Positions 8,072-16,316 of a stretch of DNA of 64,000 nt are shown piece by piece. This DNA comes from Providencia vermicola (lineage in GTDB: Bacteria; Pseudomonadota; Gammaproteobacteria; Enterobacterales; Enterobacteriaceae). The position numbers and the translations under genes were made by a program. Below the pieces are notes generated by a model, which saw only the letters and a list, made by a program, of their open reading frames with translations, did not search any database and had not been told where the DNA came from. The stretch's first letter is position 1; every line of letters starts with the position of its first letter. The stretch lies in the NCBI RefSeq assembly GCF_020381325.1, contig NZ_JAGSPI010000011.1, positions 62,001-126,000 of the forward strand. Direction: 5' to 3'.

Positions 8072-9091
8072 ATGAACAAAGAGAACCGTATTTTAGGTAC
8101 GTTTTATGGCCAAGCATTAGGTGATGCAATGGGAATGCCCTCTGAATTATGGCCTCGTTCACGAGTGAAATCCCATTTTGGCTGGATTGACCATTTTTTA
8201 CCTGGACCAAAAGAGAATAATGCGGCTTGCTATTTTAATACGGCAGAATTTACTGACGATACATCAATGGCACTCGCTTTAGCTGATGCAATAATTGAGT
8301 GTGATGGACAAATTTCTCCTGAACACATTGGTCGCAATATCCTTTCATGGGCTGAATCTTTCGATGCATTTAATAAAAATGTTCTGGGGCCGACCTCTAA
8401 AATTGCGCTAAATGCTATCAAGCAAGGCACACCGATTAACCAATTAGACAATAATGGCATGACAAATGGCGCAGCCATGCGCGTTTCCCCTTTAGGTTGC
8501 TTATTACCCCCCCATTCAATTGATGATTTTATTCATAATGTTGCTCTTGCATCTTCACCTACTCATAAATCTGATGTTGCGATTGCAGGAGCTGTTGCTA
8601 TTGCTTGGGCCATTTCGAAAGCGATTGATGGTACAAGTTGGCAGCAAATTTGTGACCAACTACCCGCTATTGCCAAAGCTGCACAAGAAAAAAATATCAC
8701 AACTTTTAGCCCATCAATGGCTGCTCGCATTGAGTTCGCACTGCAAATTGCCAGAAATGCAATGGGTGTAGAGCACGGTATGGAGCAAATATATCAATTG
8801 GTTGGTGCAGGCACGAGTACTATTGAATCCGTTCCAGCCGCAATTGCCATGGTAGAGTTATCAGCAACTGACCCTAACCGTTGCGCCATACTTTGTGCGA
8901 ATTTAGGAGGAGATACTGACACTATTGGTGCTATGGCAACCGCAATTTGTGGGGCACTTCAGGGTATCGATGGAATAGACCCCCAGTTAAAACAACAATT
9001 AGATGATGTGAACCAACTTGATTTCACGCAATACAGTCAAGCCTTCTTAGCTTTTCGAGCCCAAAGAGAGAATACACATGAAACCTGTTGA
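8072..9091 (+). CDS. yegU: ADP-ribosylglycohydrolase family enzyme (YegU-like)
   Basis: A 339-residue soluble enzyme of the ADP-ribosylglycohydrolase/DraG family, which uses two metal ions to cleave N-glycosidic bonds to ribose. Visible metal-site motifs are ALGDAMGMP near residue 15, TDDT (61-64), TNGAAMRVSPLG in the middle and GGDTDT (279-284). Length is close to E. coli YegU (334). The frame opens further upstream at 7937, but the ATG at 8072 has AAGGA with 6-base spacing and begins the family-like NRILGTFYGQALGD. It overlaps the next gene by 14 bases. With a nucleoside permease before it and a sugar kinase after it, a nucleoside hydrolase role is a reasonable inference, distinct from removal of ADP-ribose from proteins. 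Confidence 0.86.
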   Translation: MNKENRILGTFYGQALGDAMGMPSELWPRSRVKSHFGWIDHFLPGPKENNAACYFNTAEFTDDTSMALALADAIIECDGQISPEHIGRNILSWAESFDAFNKNVLGPTSKIALNAIKQGTPINQLDNNGMTNGAAMRVSPLGCLLPPHSIDDFIHNVALASSPTHKSDVAIAGAVAIAWAISKAIDGTSWQQICDQLPAIAKAAQEKNITTFSPSMAARIEFALQIARNAMGVEHGMEQIYQLVGAGTSTIESVPAAIAMVELSATDPNRCAILCANLGGDTDTIGAMATAICGALQGIDGIDPQLKQQLDDVNQLDFTQYSQAFLAFRAQRENTHETC

Positions 9092-10058
9092 ATTAATTGA
9101 TTATATTCCTAATCTAACCAATCAACGCTCTGTTTGTGTGGTCGGTGCTGCTGTGATTGATGTTATTGCCGATGCTTACTCACTACCTTATCGGGGTAGT
9201 GATATTGAATTACATCAGCAAAGTGTCAATATTGGCGGTTGTGCACTCAATATCGCTTTTGCATTACACCGATTGGGGATTAATTCAATAAACGCACTCC
9301 CCATTGGTCAAGGGATCTGGGCAGATATTATCCGTAATAATCTCAGTAAAAATGGCGTTAGCTCAGTTATTGAAACAGATGAGGGGGATAATGGCTGGTG
9401 TTTAGCTTTAGTGGAACCCGATGGAGAAAGAACTTTTCTCTCCATTAGTGGGGTAGAAAATCACTGGGATCGATCCCTATTAGATAATTTATCAATTCAA
9501 AACAACACTATTGTGTATCTTTCTGGATATCAACTAGCTGCTAAATGTGGAGAGGTATTGCTTTCATGGGCAGAATCAATCTCAGATAAAATCACCTTAT
9601 TTATCGACTTTGGCCCGAGAATTGCTGATCTTTCAAGTACGCAACTCGCACGATTAATGGCTTTATCACCGATCATTTCGCTAAATCGCCAAGAAGTAGA
9701 GCATATTTCTATATTATTCCCCGAAATAGCTCACAATAAAATGAATATAGAAGAATTGGCTGATATCTGGTTTAAACAATATGGATGTTCATTGATAGTA
9801 AGAGTTGATAAAGAAGGTGCATTTTATCAGGATAACCAATCATCAGGCTGGGTTCTCCCATTTGAAACCACTGTTGTTGATACAATTGGCGCTGGTGATA
9901 GCCATGCTGGTGGTGTTATTGCAGCTCTTGCTTCGGGTTGGTCAATGCGGGATGCAGTGCTATTGGGCAATGCAGTGGCTTCCTATGTTGTCAGCCACCG
10001 AGGTGGTGACTGCGCTCCATTTACAGCACAACTGAGAACTTATTTACAGCAATATTAA
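9078..10058 (+). CDS. yegV: PfkB-family carbohydrate kinase (YegV-like)
   Basis: A 326-residue kinase of the ribokinase/PfkB family. The second family signature is clear: DTIGAGDSHAGG with the anion-hole GAGD at 271-274, D274 being the expected catalytic base. The N-terminal GG-type signature appears as NIGGCALNIAFALHRLG near residue 50. Length fits E. coli YegV (321). It starts inside the end of yegU (14-base overlap, AAGAGAG before the ATG), so the two are translationally coupled. Likely role in this operon is phosphorylation of the sugar freed by YegU; the actual substrate is unknown. A terminator follows at once. Confidence 0.87.
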   Translation: MKPVELIDYIPNLTNQRSVCVVGAAVIDVIADAYSLPYRGSDIELHQQSVNIGGCALNIAFALHRLGINSINALPIGQGIWADIIRNNLSKNGVSSVIETDEGDNGWCLALVEPDGERTFLSISGVENHWDRSLLDNLSIQNNTIVYLSGYQLAAKCGEVLLSWAESISDKITLFIDFGPRIADLSSTQLARLMALSPIISLNRQEVEHISILFPEIAHNKMNIEELADIWFKQYGCSLIVRVDKEGAFYQDNQSSGWVLPFETTVVDTIGAGDSHAGGVIAALASGWSMRDAVLLGNAVASYVVSHRGGDCAPFTAQLRTYLQQY

Positions 10059-10064
10059 CGCCCA

Positions 10065-10092
10065 AAAGAGAAAGACATTAATCTTTCTCTTT
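10065..10092. terminator. Bidirectional terminator between yegV and yegW
   Basis: A perfect 10-base stem AAAGAGAAAG (10065-10074) / CTTTCTCTTT (10083-10092) with an 8-base loop sits between the convergent genes; its right arm overlaps the yegW stop codon. A and T runs on the two sides allow use from both strands, though the stem itself is AT-rich. Confidence 0.72.
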
Positions 10093-10837
10093 ATTCTTCA
10101 GAAACAAAGACATACATATCGCCGCGACACTGATTAAAACTGTACTCAATTGGAATGTTTTGATGATCAAAAGCAACCTGTTTGATCACTAAGACGGGTA
10201 CGGTATTTTCCAATTTAATGTGCGCTTGAAAATCAGCGTCAGGCATTCGTGCACTCACCTTACTTTTTGTCCTAACTGGGAAAATATTCTGCCCGCGAAA
10301 ATAGTCATACAGCGATAAACCGATATCGTCAACATCAGCGATTAGTCCCATTGGAACATATGACTCTTCAATCGATACTGGCTGCTCATCTACATAGCGA
10401 ATACGCTTTAACATAAATACATCGGTATTGATGGGAAGAGATAAAAACTCAGCAACCTCTTGTGAACATTGGACAATGCTTTTATTAATCCACAGCGTGT
10501 CCGGTTTTTTACCCAATAACACAACTTGTTGAGAAAAACCCTTCGCTTCTTTTAATGAATATTCAAATTTATCACTAATTCGAGTGCCATAACCCTGTGT
10601 GCGAATAATTACGCCGTCTTGCTCAAGCTGTTCCATCGCTTTACGTACAGTAATTCGAGATACACCAGTTTGTTGGCTAAGCTCTCTTTCACTCGGTAAC
10701 ATACTCCCTTGATGTAAAATTCCTGTGCGAACAGCAAACTTAATTGCCTCAGTAAATTTCACATATAATGGTGTATTATCCGCTTCTGCAAGGCGAGTGC
10801 AAAGTTGCTGGATCAGTGATAAATGCGCATCGTTCAT
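10091..10837 (-). CDS. yegW: GntR/HutC-family transcriptional regulator (YegW-like)
   Basis: A 248-residue regulator, the same length as E. coli YegW. Residues about 20-90 form the GntR winged helix (LPSERELSQQTGVSRITVRKAMEQLEQDGVIIRTQGYGTRI). Residues about 105-245 form the UTRA effector domain, with VFMLKRIRYVDEQPVSIEESYVP and the closing IEYSFNQCRGDMYVF. It is convergent with yegTUV, as in E. coli, and most likely controls that operon in response to a pathway metabolite; the GGTATT repeats before yegT are candidate sites. No separate terminator or strong promoter stands out in the 93 bases between it and dmsD, which reads in the same direction. Confidence 0.88.
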   Translation of the reverse strand: MNDAHLSLIQQLCTRLAEADNTPLYVKFTEAIKFAVRTGILHQGSMLPSERELSQQTGVSRITVRKAMEQLEQDGVIIRTQGYGTRISDKFEYSLKEAKGFSQQVVLLGKKPDTLWINKSIVQCSQEVAEFLSLPINTDVFMLKRIRYVDEQPVSIEESYVPMGLIADVDDIGLSLYDYFRGQNIFPVRTKSKVSARMPDADFQAHIKLENTVPVLVIKQVAFDHQNIPIEYSFNQCRGDMYVFVSEE

Positions 10838-10930
10838 ATTGGGTCTGTCACCTAGAAATTACTCCAATAATCAATCATATCATTATCCGTAAATTTAGTG
10901 CAGACAATCAAACCCAATCACTTTAACTGA

Positions 10931-11569
10931 TTACTCAGGCATATTCCCTTTGTAATACACTGCTTTTTGCGTAACCGGTAAAGATAATTGTTTTTGAATT
11001 CCAGATAGCGTTTCTTGCGTTAGCATGGCAAGCCCGCGGTAAAAATGACTGTTGGCTTGTATAGCAAAAACATCAAGAAAATGTGCTGACCAAGGTAACA
11101 AGTGCCACGCTAACAGTTCTTCAAGGTCATTTCGCCTATCTTGTTCTGCCAGCCAGGCGGCTAACATCAAAATCAAACCAATGTGGTCTTCAGGCTCTTT
11201 TTGCGTTGTAACAGGCTCTATCCCTTTTGAACGCATCCATTGGCGCAGTTCAACAGTGGAATCCCCAAAAATAATATTTTCTTTATCTAACCACACAGAG
11301 CCCCAAGGCGGTGCGGGTAAGGCATAAGGGCCAATAAACAACCGTTGCCACGCTTCATCAAGTGGTTCATTTTGCTTGGTGGAATCTGCAAATAATGTGT
11401 TAATTTCACTGAGTGATACCAACGCAAATGGCCACTCTTCATGCCACGTCGGCTCTCGCAAAATCGCAATCAGCTCCGCGTTATTCTCACTGTCTGGAGC
11501 AAAGTAAAATAAAGAACCCAAAACCCGCCCCGTTACAGCAACGTGTTCAAGAAATTGCGCATCATGCAT
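10931..11569 (-). CDS. dmsD: Tat proofreading chaperone DmsD (TorD family)
   Basis: A 212-residue all-helical chaperone of the TorD/DmsD family that binds the twin-arginine leader of DmsA and delivers the folded enzyme to the Tat translocase. It shares with E. coli DmsD the runs AWQRLFIGPYALPAPPWGSV, KENIIFGDSTVELRQWMRSKG and ELLAWHLLPWSAHFLDVF, which include the leader-binding surface. It is slightly longer than the E. coli protein (204), mainly at the C-terminus. It is the last gene of a dmsA-B-C-D operon, with 63 bases and a hairpin separating it from dmsC. In E. coli, dmsD sits behind ynfEFGH; here it is directly with the reductase it serves. Confidence 0.9.
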   Translation of the reverse strand: MHDAQFLEHVAVTGRVLGSLFYFAPDSENNAELIAILREPTWHEEWPFALVSLSEINTLFADSTKQNEPLDEAWQRLFIGPYALPAPPWGSVWLDKENIIFGDSTVELRQWMRSKGIEPVTTQKEPEDHIGLILMLAAWLAEQDRRNDLEELLAWHLLPWSAHFLDVFAIQANSHFYRGLAMLTQETLSGIQKQLSLPVTQKAVYYKGNMPE

Positions 11570-11591
11570 ATTCGTTGTCTCTGCGTTTTCA

Positions 11592-11616
11592 ACGTAGGGA
11601 ACTTTGCTCCCTACGT
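11592..11616 (-). other. Stem-loop between dmsC and dmsD
   Basis: ACGTAGGGA and TCCCTACGT form a perfect 9-base stem with a 7-base loop. Only a weak T-rich stretch follows on the minus strand, so partial termination or mRNA processing that lowers dmsD expression relative to dmsABC is more likely than complete termination. Confidence 0.5.
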
Positions 11617-11632
11617 CGAGGTGTTTTACTGA

Positions 11633-12484
11633 TTAGGCAACTGCCATTCCTACTGTCATATGTAGACCATAGAATAGCCCGCGTCCAATTAATTCACCGA
11701 ACAATACCAATAATGTGCCAATAAACAAACTGATAACGGATGGCTGGTTTTGTTTCATTAGCGGTAAAATCCATAAAATCAAACCAAGGCTTGTTGCCAC
11801 TAAACGCACCATTTGCAGCGAACCAAAATCAGGAACTAAAGCACTCGCACGTTGTACCGATGATGCTATCAGTGCGATTTCACCACTTTGCACCAGCACA
11901 GAGGCAATCGTAATCACATACGCCACAATGCTGATCAATGCGAGCCGCCCACTATGGCACGGAAATTTAGCAATACGTAATAACAACGTACCTAAAATCG
12001 GCCCGACCACAAAGGCAGTCATAAAGAAACCAATCGTGGTGTGTGGCGTATTCCATGTCGGTACTGTGCTTATCATATAGACACGAGTCATCGCCCAGAC
12101 GAATAACAGCCCCATCGCCATGGTGAGAAGCAACCAAATTTTACCGAGCCCTTCAGGCATTTTCTTCAGCACAGCCAGCAGCCACCATAATCCCCCCAGT
12201 GCAAAAAAGAGCGAGCCAAATAGCACTTCATTACTCAGTGATGATGAAAAAACACGGTTCATTGAGTTAAATGCACGTAACGGCGACCCCATATGCATCA
12301 TGGATGCCAAGAAACCTAAGCCCATCAGCACCCACAAAGCCAGCATCGCATTCACAATACGCTGTTTTTGCTGTTTATCATCTGTCGATAACCACGCAAG
12401 GCCAGTCACAATCAATGCACCTGCAATACTTTGCCCTAATACCGTAAACAGGATCAGCGGCCATTCATGTAATCCGTTGCCCAT
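11633..12484 (-). CDS. dmsC: DMSO reductase membrane anchor subunit DmsC
   Basis: A 283-residue inner-membrane protein with about eight hydrophobic segments, the DmsC/YnfH anchor family (E. coli DmsC 287, YnfH 284). It would oxidise menaquinol and pass electrons to DmsB. The N-terminal EWPLILFTVLGQSIAGALI and MGSPLRAFNSMNRV are recognisable family stretches. A strong GGGAGGT ribosome site precedes the ATG at 12484, which lies one base after the dmsB stop, so translation is coupled. Confidence 0.9.
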   Translation of the reverse strand: MGNGLHEWPLILFTVLGQSIAGALIVTGLAWLSTDDKQQKQRIVNAMLALWVLMGLGFLASMMHMGSPLRAFNSMNRVFSSSLSNEVLFGSLFFALGGLWWLLAVLKKMPEGLGKIWLLLTMAMGLLFVWAMTRVYMISTVPTWNTPHTTIGFFMTAFVVGPILGTLLLRIAKFPCHSGRLALISIVAYVITIASVLVQSGEIALIASSVQRASALVPDFGSLQMVRLVATSLGLILWILPLMKQNQPSVISLFIGTLLVLFGELIGRGLFYGLHMTVGMAVA

Positions 12485-12485
12485 C

Positions 12486-13103
12486 TTATACCTCCCTTGG
12501 GTTAGCTAAGTGACCCGTGGTGTCGTTCACAGGACGGCTATTCGCATTCGGCTTAATGACAATATTTGGCTTGGTGTAATGCGCTTCAGGCAATGGCGCT
12601 ATCTCCGCCAAGGTGCCATACGTTTTGCGCAGCTCCTCGATTGGGCCAAAATCCAATGCACGCAACGGGCAAGATTCAGCACAAATCGGTTTTTTCCCTT
12701 CGGCCACACGTTCATAACAGCCATCGCATTTTGTCATATGCCCTTTTTCAGCATTAAACTGTGGTGCACCATATGGACAAGCCATATGGCAGTAACGGCA
12801 ACCGATACAGACACTTTCATCCACCACCACAAAGCCGTCTTCACGCTTGTGCATCGCCCCGCTTGGGCATACTTTGACGCACGCAGGGTCTTCACAGTGA
12901 TTGCACGAAATTGACAGGTAATAACTGAAAACATTTTGGTGCCAGACGCCGTTATCTTCTTGCCAGTCGCCGCCTGTATATTCATAAATACGCCGAAAAT
13001 TCACTTCTGGAGATAAATTTTTGTAGTCTTTGCACGCTAATTCGCACGTTTTACACCCCGTACAACGGGCTGAATCAATATAAAAACCATATTGTGTTGT
13101 CAT
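12486..13103 (-). CDS. dmsB: DMSO reductase iron-sulfur subunit DmsB
   Basis: A 205-residue electron-transfer subunit, identical in length to E. coli DmsB and YnfG. It carries four 4Fe-4S cysteine clusters: C14-C17-C20-C24 (CTGCKTCELAC), CNHCEDPACVKVCP, CIGCRYCHMACP and CDGCYERVAEGKKPICAESCP. It relays electrons from DmsC in the membrane to the molybdenum site in DmsA. A GGAGGAG ribosome site precedes the start, and it lies 14 bases after dmsA. Confidence 0.94.
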   Translation of the reverse strand: MTTQYGFYIDSARCTGCKTCELACKDYKNLSPEVNFRRIYEYTGGDWQEDNGVWHQNVFSYYLSISCNHCEDPACVKVCPSGAMHKREDGFVVVDESVCIGCRYCHMACPYGAPQFNAEKGHMTKCDGCYERVAEGKKPICAESCPLRALDFGPIEELRKTYGTLAEIAPLPEAHYTKPNIVIKPNANSRPVNDTTGHLANPREV

Positions 13104-13117
13104 AATTTATCTCCTCC

Positions 13118-15553
13118 CTATACCCGAGCCACTTCAACAAGATTGCTGTGCTGCGGGTTACCTTTTGCCAGCGGCGACGGACGCTGCGTGGTCAGGACAT
13201 TAAGGCTTCCCCCGTGGTCTATCTTGTTTTCATCTGGCGCATACCACGCGCCTTCCCCCATTGCGACAACACCCGGAATAATCCGTGGCGTCACTTTCGC
13301 ATTGATATGCACTTCACCACGGTCATTGAAAATACGCACCATATCGCCATTTTTAATATTACGGCGCGCAGCATCAATCGGGTTGATCCACATTTCCTGT
13401 AGGCAAGCAGCTTTAATCACATCAACGTTGCCATAGGTGGAGTGAACACGGGATTTATAATGGAAGCCACTCAGCTGCAGTGGGTATTGCTCGGTCAGTT
13501 TATCCTCATGACTTTCAAAGCCAGGGGAATACATCGGGATAGCCGAAATAAGATCCCCTTCTTCAAGCGTCCACGTTTTAGCGATATCGGCGAGACGGTC
13601 GGAGTAGATCTCAATTTTACCTGATGGGGTATTTAATGGGTTCGCAATCGGGTCTTCGCGGAACGCTTTATGTGCCACTACATGCCCCTGCGGGTTCATT
13701 TTTTTGTAGATCCCTTGCTGCTGGAAGGTCTCAAAATCTGGTAACTCTGGCAGTTTTTCTCTTGAAATTTCATATAAATGGCGCAGCCATTCTTCCTGTG
13801 TACGCCCTTCGGTGAACTTTTCTTCAACCCCCATACGACGTGCGATTTGCGTACACATCTCATACACGGTTTTACTTTCAAAACGTGGCTCAATCGCTTG
13901 GCTAGCAAAAATCACATAGCCCATGTTACTCGCTGCGCCATCGAGACAGAAATCCATTTGTTCAGAAGCCGTGCAATCGGGCAGAAGGATATCCGCGTAT
14001 TTTGCCGATGCGGTCATGTGGTTATCAATGACCACAATCATTTCGCATTTTTTATCATCCTGAAGAATATCGTGAGTCTTATTGATATCGGAATGCTGAT
14101 TAATCAAGCTGTTACTAGCGTAGTTCCAAATAAATTTAATCGGTACGTCCAGCTTATCTTTACCACGCACACCATCGTGAGTTGCGGTCATTTCAGGGCC
14201 ACGCTCAATGGCATCCGTCCATAAAAATACGGAAATACTGGTTTTAACGGGGTTTTCAAGCGTTGGCATCCGCTCAAATGGGATATCGTAATTTCCTTCA
14301 CGCGCTCCTGTATTTCCTCCACTGATCCCTACGTTCCCCGTTAGAATCGGCAACATAGCGATCGCGCGTGCAGTTTGTTCACCGTTAGAATGGCGTTGTG
14401 GCCCCCAGCCTTGGCTAATATAAGCAGGTTTCGCACTGCCGATTTCTCGTGCTAATTTGATGATTTTATCGGCTGGAATACCCGTAATTTTTGCTGCCCA
14501 CTGAGGCGTTTTTTCAATGCCGTCATCCCCTAGCCCTAAAATATACGCTTTATAATGGCTATTTTTCGGCGCATTCGCGGGGAGCGTTTTTTCATCGTAT
14601 CCAACACAATATTTGTCTAAGAATGGCTGATCAACCAAATCTTCAGTGATCAACACATAGGCAAGCCCTGCCACTAATGCGGCATCAGTACCTGGACGAA
14701 TAGGGATCCACTCATCTTCACGCCCTGCGGCAGTGTCAGTATAACGAGGGTCGATAACAATCATTCGTGCGTTAGAACGTTCACGGGCTTGCTCTAATTG
14801 GTAAGTAATCCCCCCACCGCTCATCCGTGTTTCCGCAGGGTTATTTCCGAACAACACCACCAATTTTGAATTTTCGATATCGGACACGCTATTACCCGCA
14901 CCACTGCCATAGGTATATGGCATTGCACAACTAATTTGTGCTGTGCTGTATGTACCGTAATGGTTTAAATACCCCCCCGTACAGTTCATTAAACGCGCAA
15001 TTGGCGAGTTCGCTGGCGGCCATGAACGCGCAACTGTCCCCCCTAAAGTACCTGTACCGTAGTTTAAATAGACCGCTTCATTACCGTAATCTTTAATAAT
15101 GCGCTTAAGGTTACCACTAATTAGGTCGTAAGCTTCTTCCCAAGTGATTTGCTTAAATTTTCCTTCCCCTCGTGCGCCCACACGCAACATTGGGTATTTT
15201 AAACGATCAGGGTTATATACACGGCGGCGCATAGAGCGACCACGCAGGCAGGCTTTCACTTGGTGTTTATCGCCATACACGTCATCACCCGTGTTATCGG
15301 TTTCAACGTATTTAATTTCTCCATCCACCACATGCATACGCAGCGGACAACGGCTTCCGCAGTTAACCGTACACGCACTCCAGACAATTTTTTCTTCAGG
15401 GGTTGGCGTCGCTTCATTGGCATTGGCGACATTGCTAAAAGGTAAACTTAATGCACCACTAGCAAGCGCGAGCCCGCCCACCGTACCGGTTTGCATTAGT
15501 TTTCGACGGCTGATCTCCGATTGGAGTAATCCATCAGATAATGCTTTATCCAT
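13118..15553 (-). CDS. dmsA: DMSO reductase catalytic molybdopterin subunit DmsA
   Basis: An 811-residue molybdenum enzyme that reduces dimethyl sulfoxide and related compounds as terminal electron acceptor. The N-terminus is a twin-arginine leader (SRRKLMQTG, hydrophobic core, cleavage near residue 45). Then come CTVNCGSRCPL for the N-terminal 4Fe-4S cluster and YGTGTLGGTVARSWPP, which includes the serine region expected to bind molybdenum. Length fits DmsA (814 in E. coli). The frame opens six codons earlier at 15571, but the ATG at 15553 has GTGAGG with better spacing, so I use it. Operon order dmsABCD; an FNR-like site lies about 125 bases upstream. YnfE/YnfF are close paralogs and cannot be fully excluded by eye. 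Confidence 0.92.
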   Translation of the reverse strand: MDKALSDGLLQSEISRRKLMQTGTVGGLALASGALSLPFSNVANANEATPTPEEKIVWSACTVNCGSRCPLRMHVVDGEIKYVETDNTGDDVYGDKHQVKACLRGRSMRRRVYNPDRLKYPMLRVGARGEGKFKQITWEEAYDLISGNLKRIIKDYGNEAVYLNYGTGTLGGTVARSWPPANSPIARLMNCTGGYLNHYGTYSTAQISCAMPYTYGSGAGNSVSDIENSKLVVLFGNNPAETRMSGGGITYQLEQARERSNARMIVIDPRYTDTAAGREDEWIPIRPGTDAALVAGLAYVLITEDLVDQPFLDKYCVGYDEKTLPANAPKNSHYKAYILGLGDDGIEKTPQWAAKITGIPADKIIKLAREIGSAKPAYISQGWGPQRHSNGEQTARAIAMLPILTGNVGISGGNTGAREGNYDIPFERMPTLENPVKTSISVFLWTDAIERGPEMTATHDGVRGKDKLDVPIKFIWNYASNSLINQHSDINKTHDILQDDKKCEMIVVIDNHMTASAKYADILLPDCTASEQMDFCLDGAASNMGYVIFASQAIEPRFESKTVYEMCTQIARRMGVEEKFTEGRTQEEWLRHLYEISREKLPELPDFETFQQQGIYKKMNPQGHVVAHKAFREDPIANPLNTPSGKIEIYSDRLADIAKTWTLEEGDLISAIPMYSPGFESHEDKLTEQYPLQLSGFHYKSRVHSTYGNVDVIKAACLQEMWINPIDAARRNIKNGDMVRIFNDRGEVHINAKVTPRIIPGVVAMGEGAWYAPDENKIDHGGSLNVLTTQRPSPLAKGNPQHSNLVEVARV

Positions 15554-15671
15554 ATCTGCCTCACTTAACATTGCTTCTTAACGTTATAAATAATTTTTTT
15601 GAAATTTATTTTTGGTATTTTTCACTTCTCTGATTTCAATAGTTATTTTATAGCGGGCATATAGATGGGTA

Positions 15672-15685
15672 TTGTGCGCGATCAA
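15672..15685 (-). promoter_or_regulatory. Candidate FNR site for the dmsABCD operon
   Basis: On the minus strand TTGATCGCGCACAA has one perfect half-site (TTGAT) and one weaker half. A -10-like TATAAA (15652-15647) lies downstream, predicting a start near 15637-15640. That puts the site at about -39 to -41.5, the class II FNR position. E. coli dmsABC is FNR-activated. Confidence 0.6.
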
Positions 15686-15775
15686 CTATGTATGACAAAA
15701 ATAAGGAGGGTGATCTTAGTATACTTGGGAAGACTGAAAAGTGGGGAAAAGCCTTGTAAAACTGGGATTTCAGAT

Positions 15776-15801
15776 ACAAAAAAAGACGTCCGTTGACGTC
15801 T
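15776..15801 (-). terminator. Terminator after tRNA-Leu(CAA)
   Basis: On the minus strand AGACGTC (15801-15795) pairs with GACGTCT (15790-15784) around a 4-base loop and is followed by seven T residues. It begins about 14 bases past the tRNA 3' end. Confidence 0.88.
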
Positions 15802-15814
15802 CTTGATGTTCTTA

Positions 15815-15899
15815 TGGTGCCGAAGGCCGGACTCGAACCGGCACACCCGAAGGCGGTTGATTTTGAATCAACTGCGTCTACCAATTCCGCCACTCCGGC
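15815..15899 (-). tRNA. leuX: tRNA-Leu (anticodon CAA)
   Basis: An 85-base tRNA with CCA encoded. The acceptor stem is GCCGGAG/CTTCGGC, the anticodon stem-loop is GTTGATTCAAAATCAAC with CAA in the loop, a long class II variable arm is present, and the T arm contains GGTTCGAGTCC. It closely resembles E. coli leuX, which decodes UUG. The leuX 3' end is a frequent integration site for islands, but no integrase gene is adjacent here. Confidence 0.95.
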
Positions 15900-16180
15900 A
15901 CTGAAGTGATGTGTTTCTTGGAAAACGCTGCCATTATACTTGCCTTGTGTCTACTGGCAACACTTATTCGTGCAAGGAACGATTGTTCGATTAAAAATAA
16001 AGCATATTGAACAATAATATCGTGTGCGAGTGGGAAAGCTTCTTTTGTTTATATATTCATTTATGAGTATGTTAGTTTTTTGCTAATTATTTTTATCGTA
16101 TCCATGCTTGGGTGGCTAGCGATAGCCTATTATTTTTGTTAGTTTAACCGCAATCAAGTGCAATGTTGAAAGGCTTTATT

Positions 16181-16267
16181 ATGGGTTTTGTTGGATGGAT
16201 AGCGACAGGGGTCGTTATTGGCATCTTAATTGGTGCAATAATGCGAATTTTCGCTAAGAAAAAATAA
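16181..16267 (+). CDS. Small single-helix membrane peptide (28 residues)
   Basis: A short open frame encodes 28 residues: an N-terminal MGFVGWIATG, a hydrophobic helix continuing through VVIGILIGAIM and a basic tail RIFAKKK. This is the usual layout of a small inner-membrane peptide with a cytoplasmic positive tail. The ATG at 16181 has AAAGG with 7-base spacing; an in-frame ATG at 16163 lacks a ribosome site. It lies 49 bases upstream of ampH on the same strand, which itself has a weak ribosome site. I do not recognise a family with confidence. Translation is supported only by the ribosome site and the sensible composition. Confidence 0.5.
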   Translation: MGFVGWIATGVVIGILIGAIMRIFAKKK

Positions 16268-16316
16268 GATTGGCTGAAAAGCCACTTACAAACAATCATA
16301 TCGGCTGGCTCCAAAC

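Noticed and set aside
15648-15893. 81-residue minus-strand frame starting MAELVDAVDSKS
   Set aside because: It is the conceptual translation of tRNA-Leu(CAA) and flanking terminator, a common spurious call.
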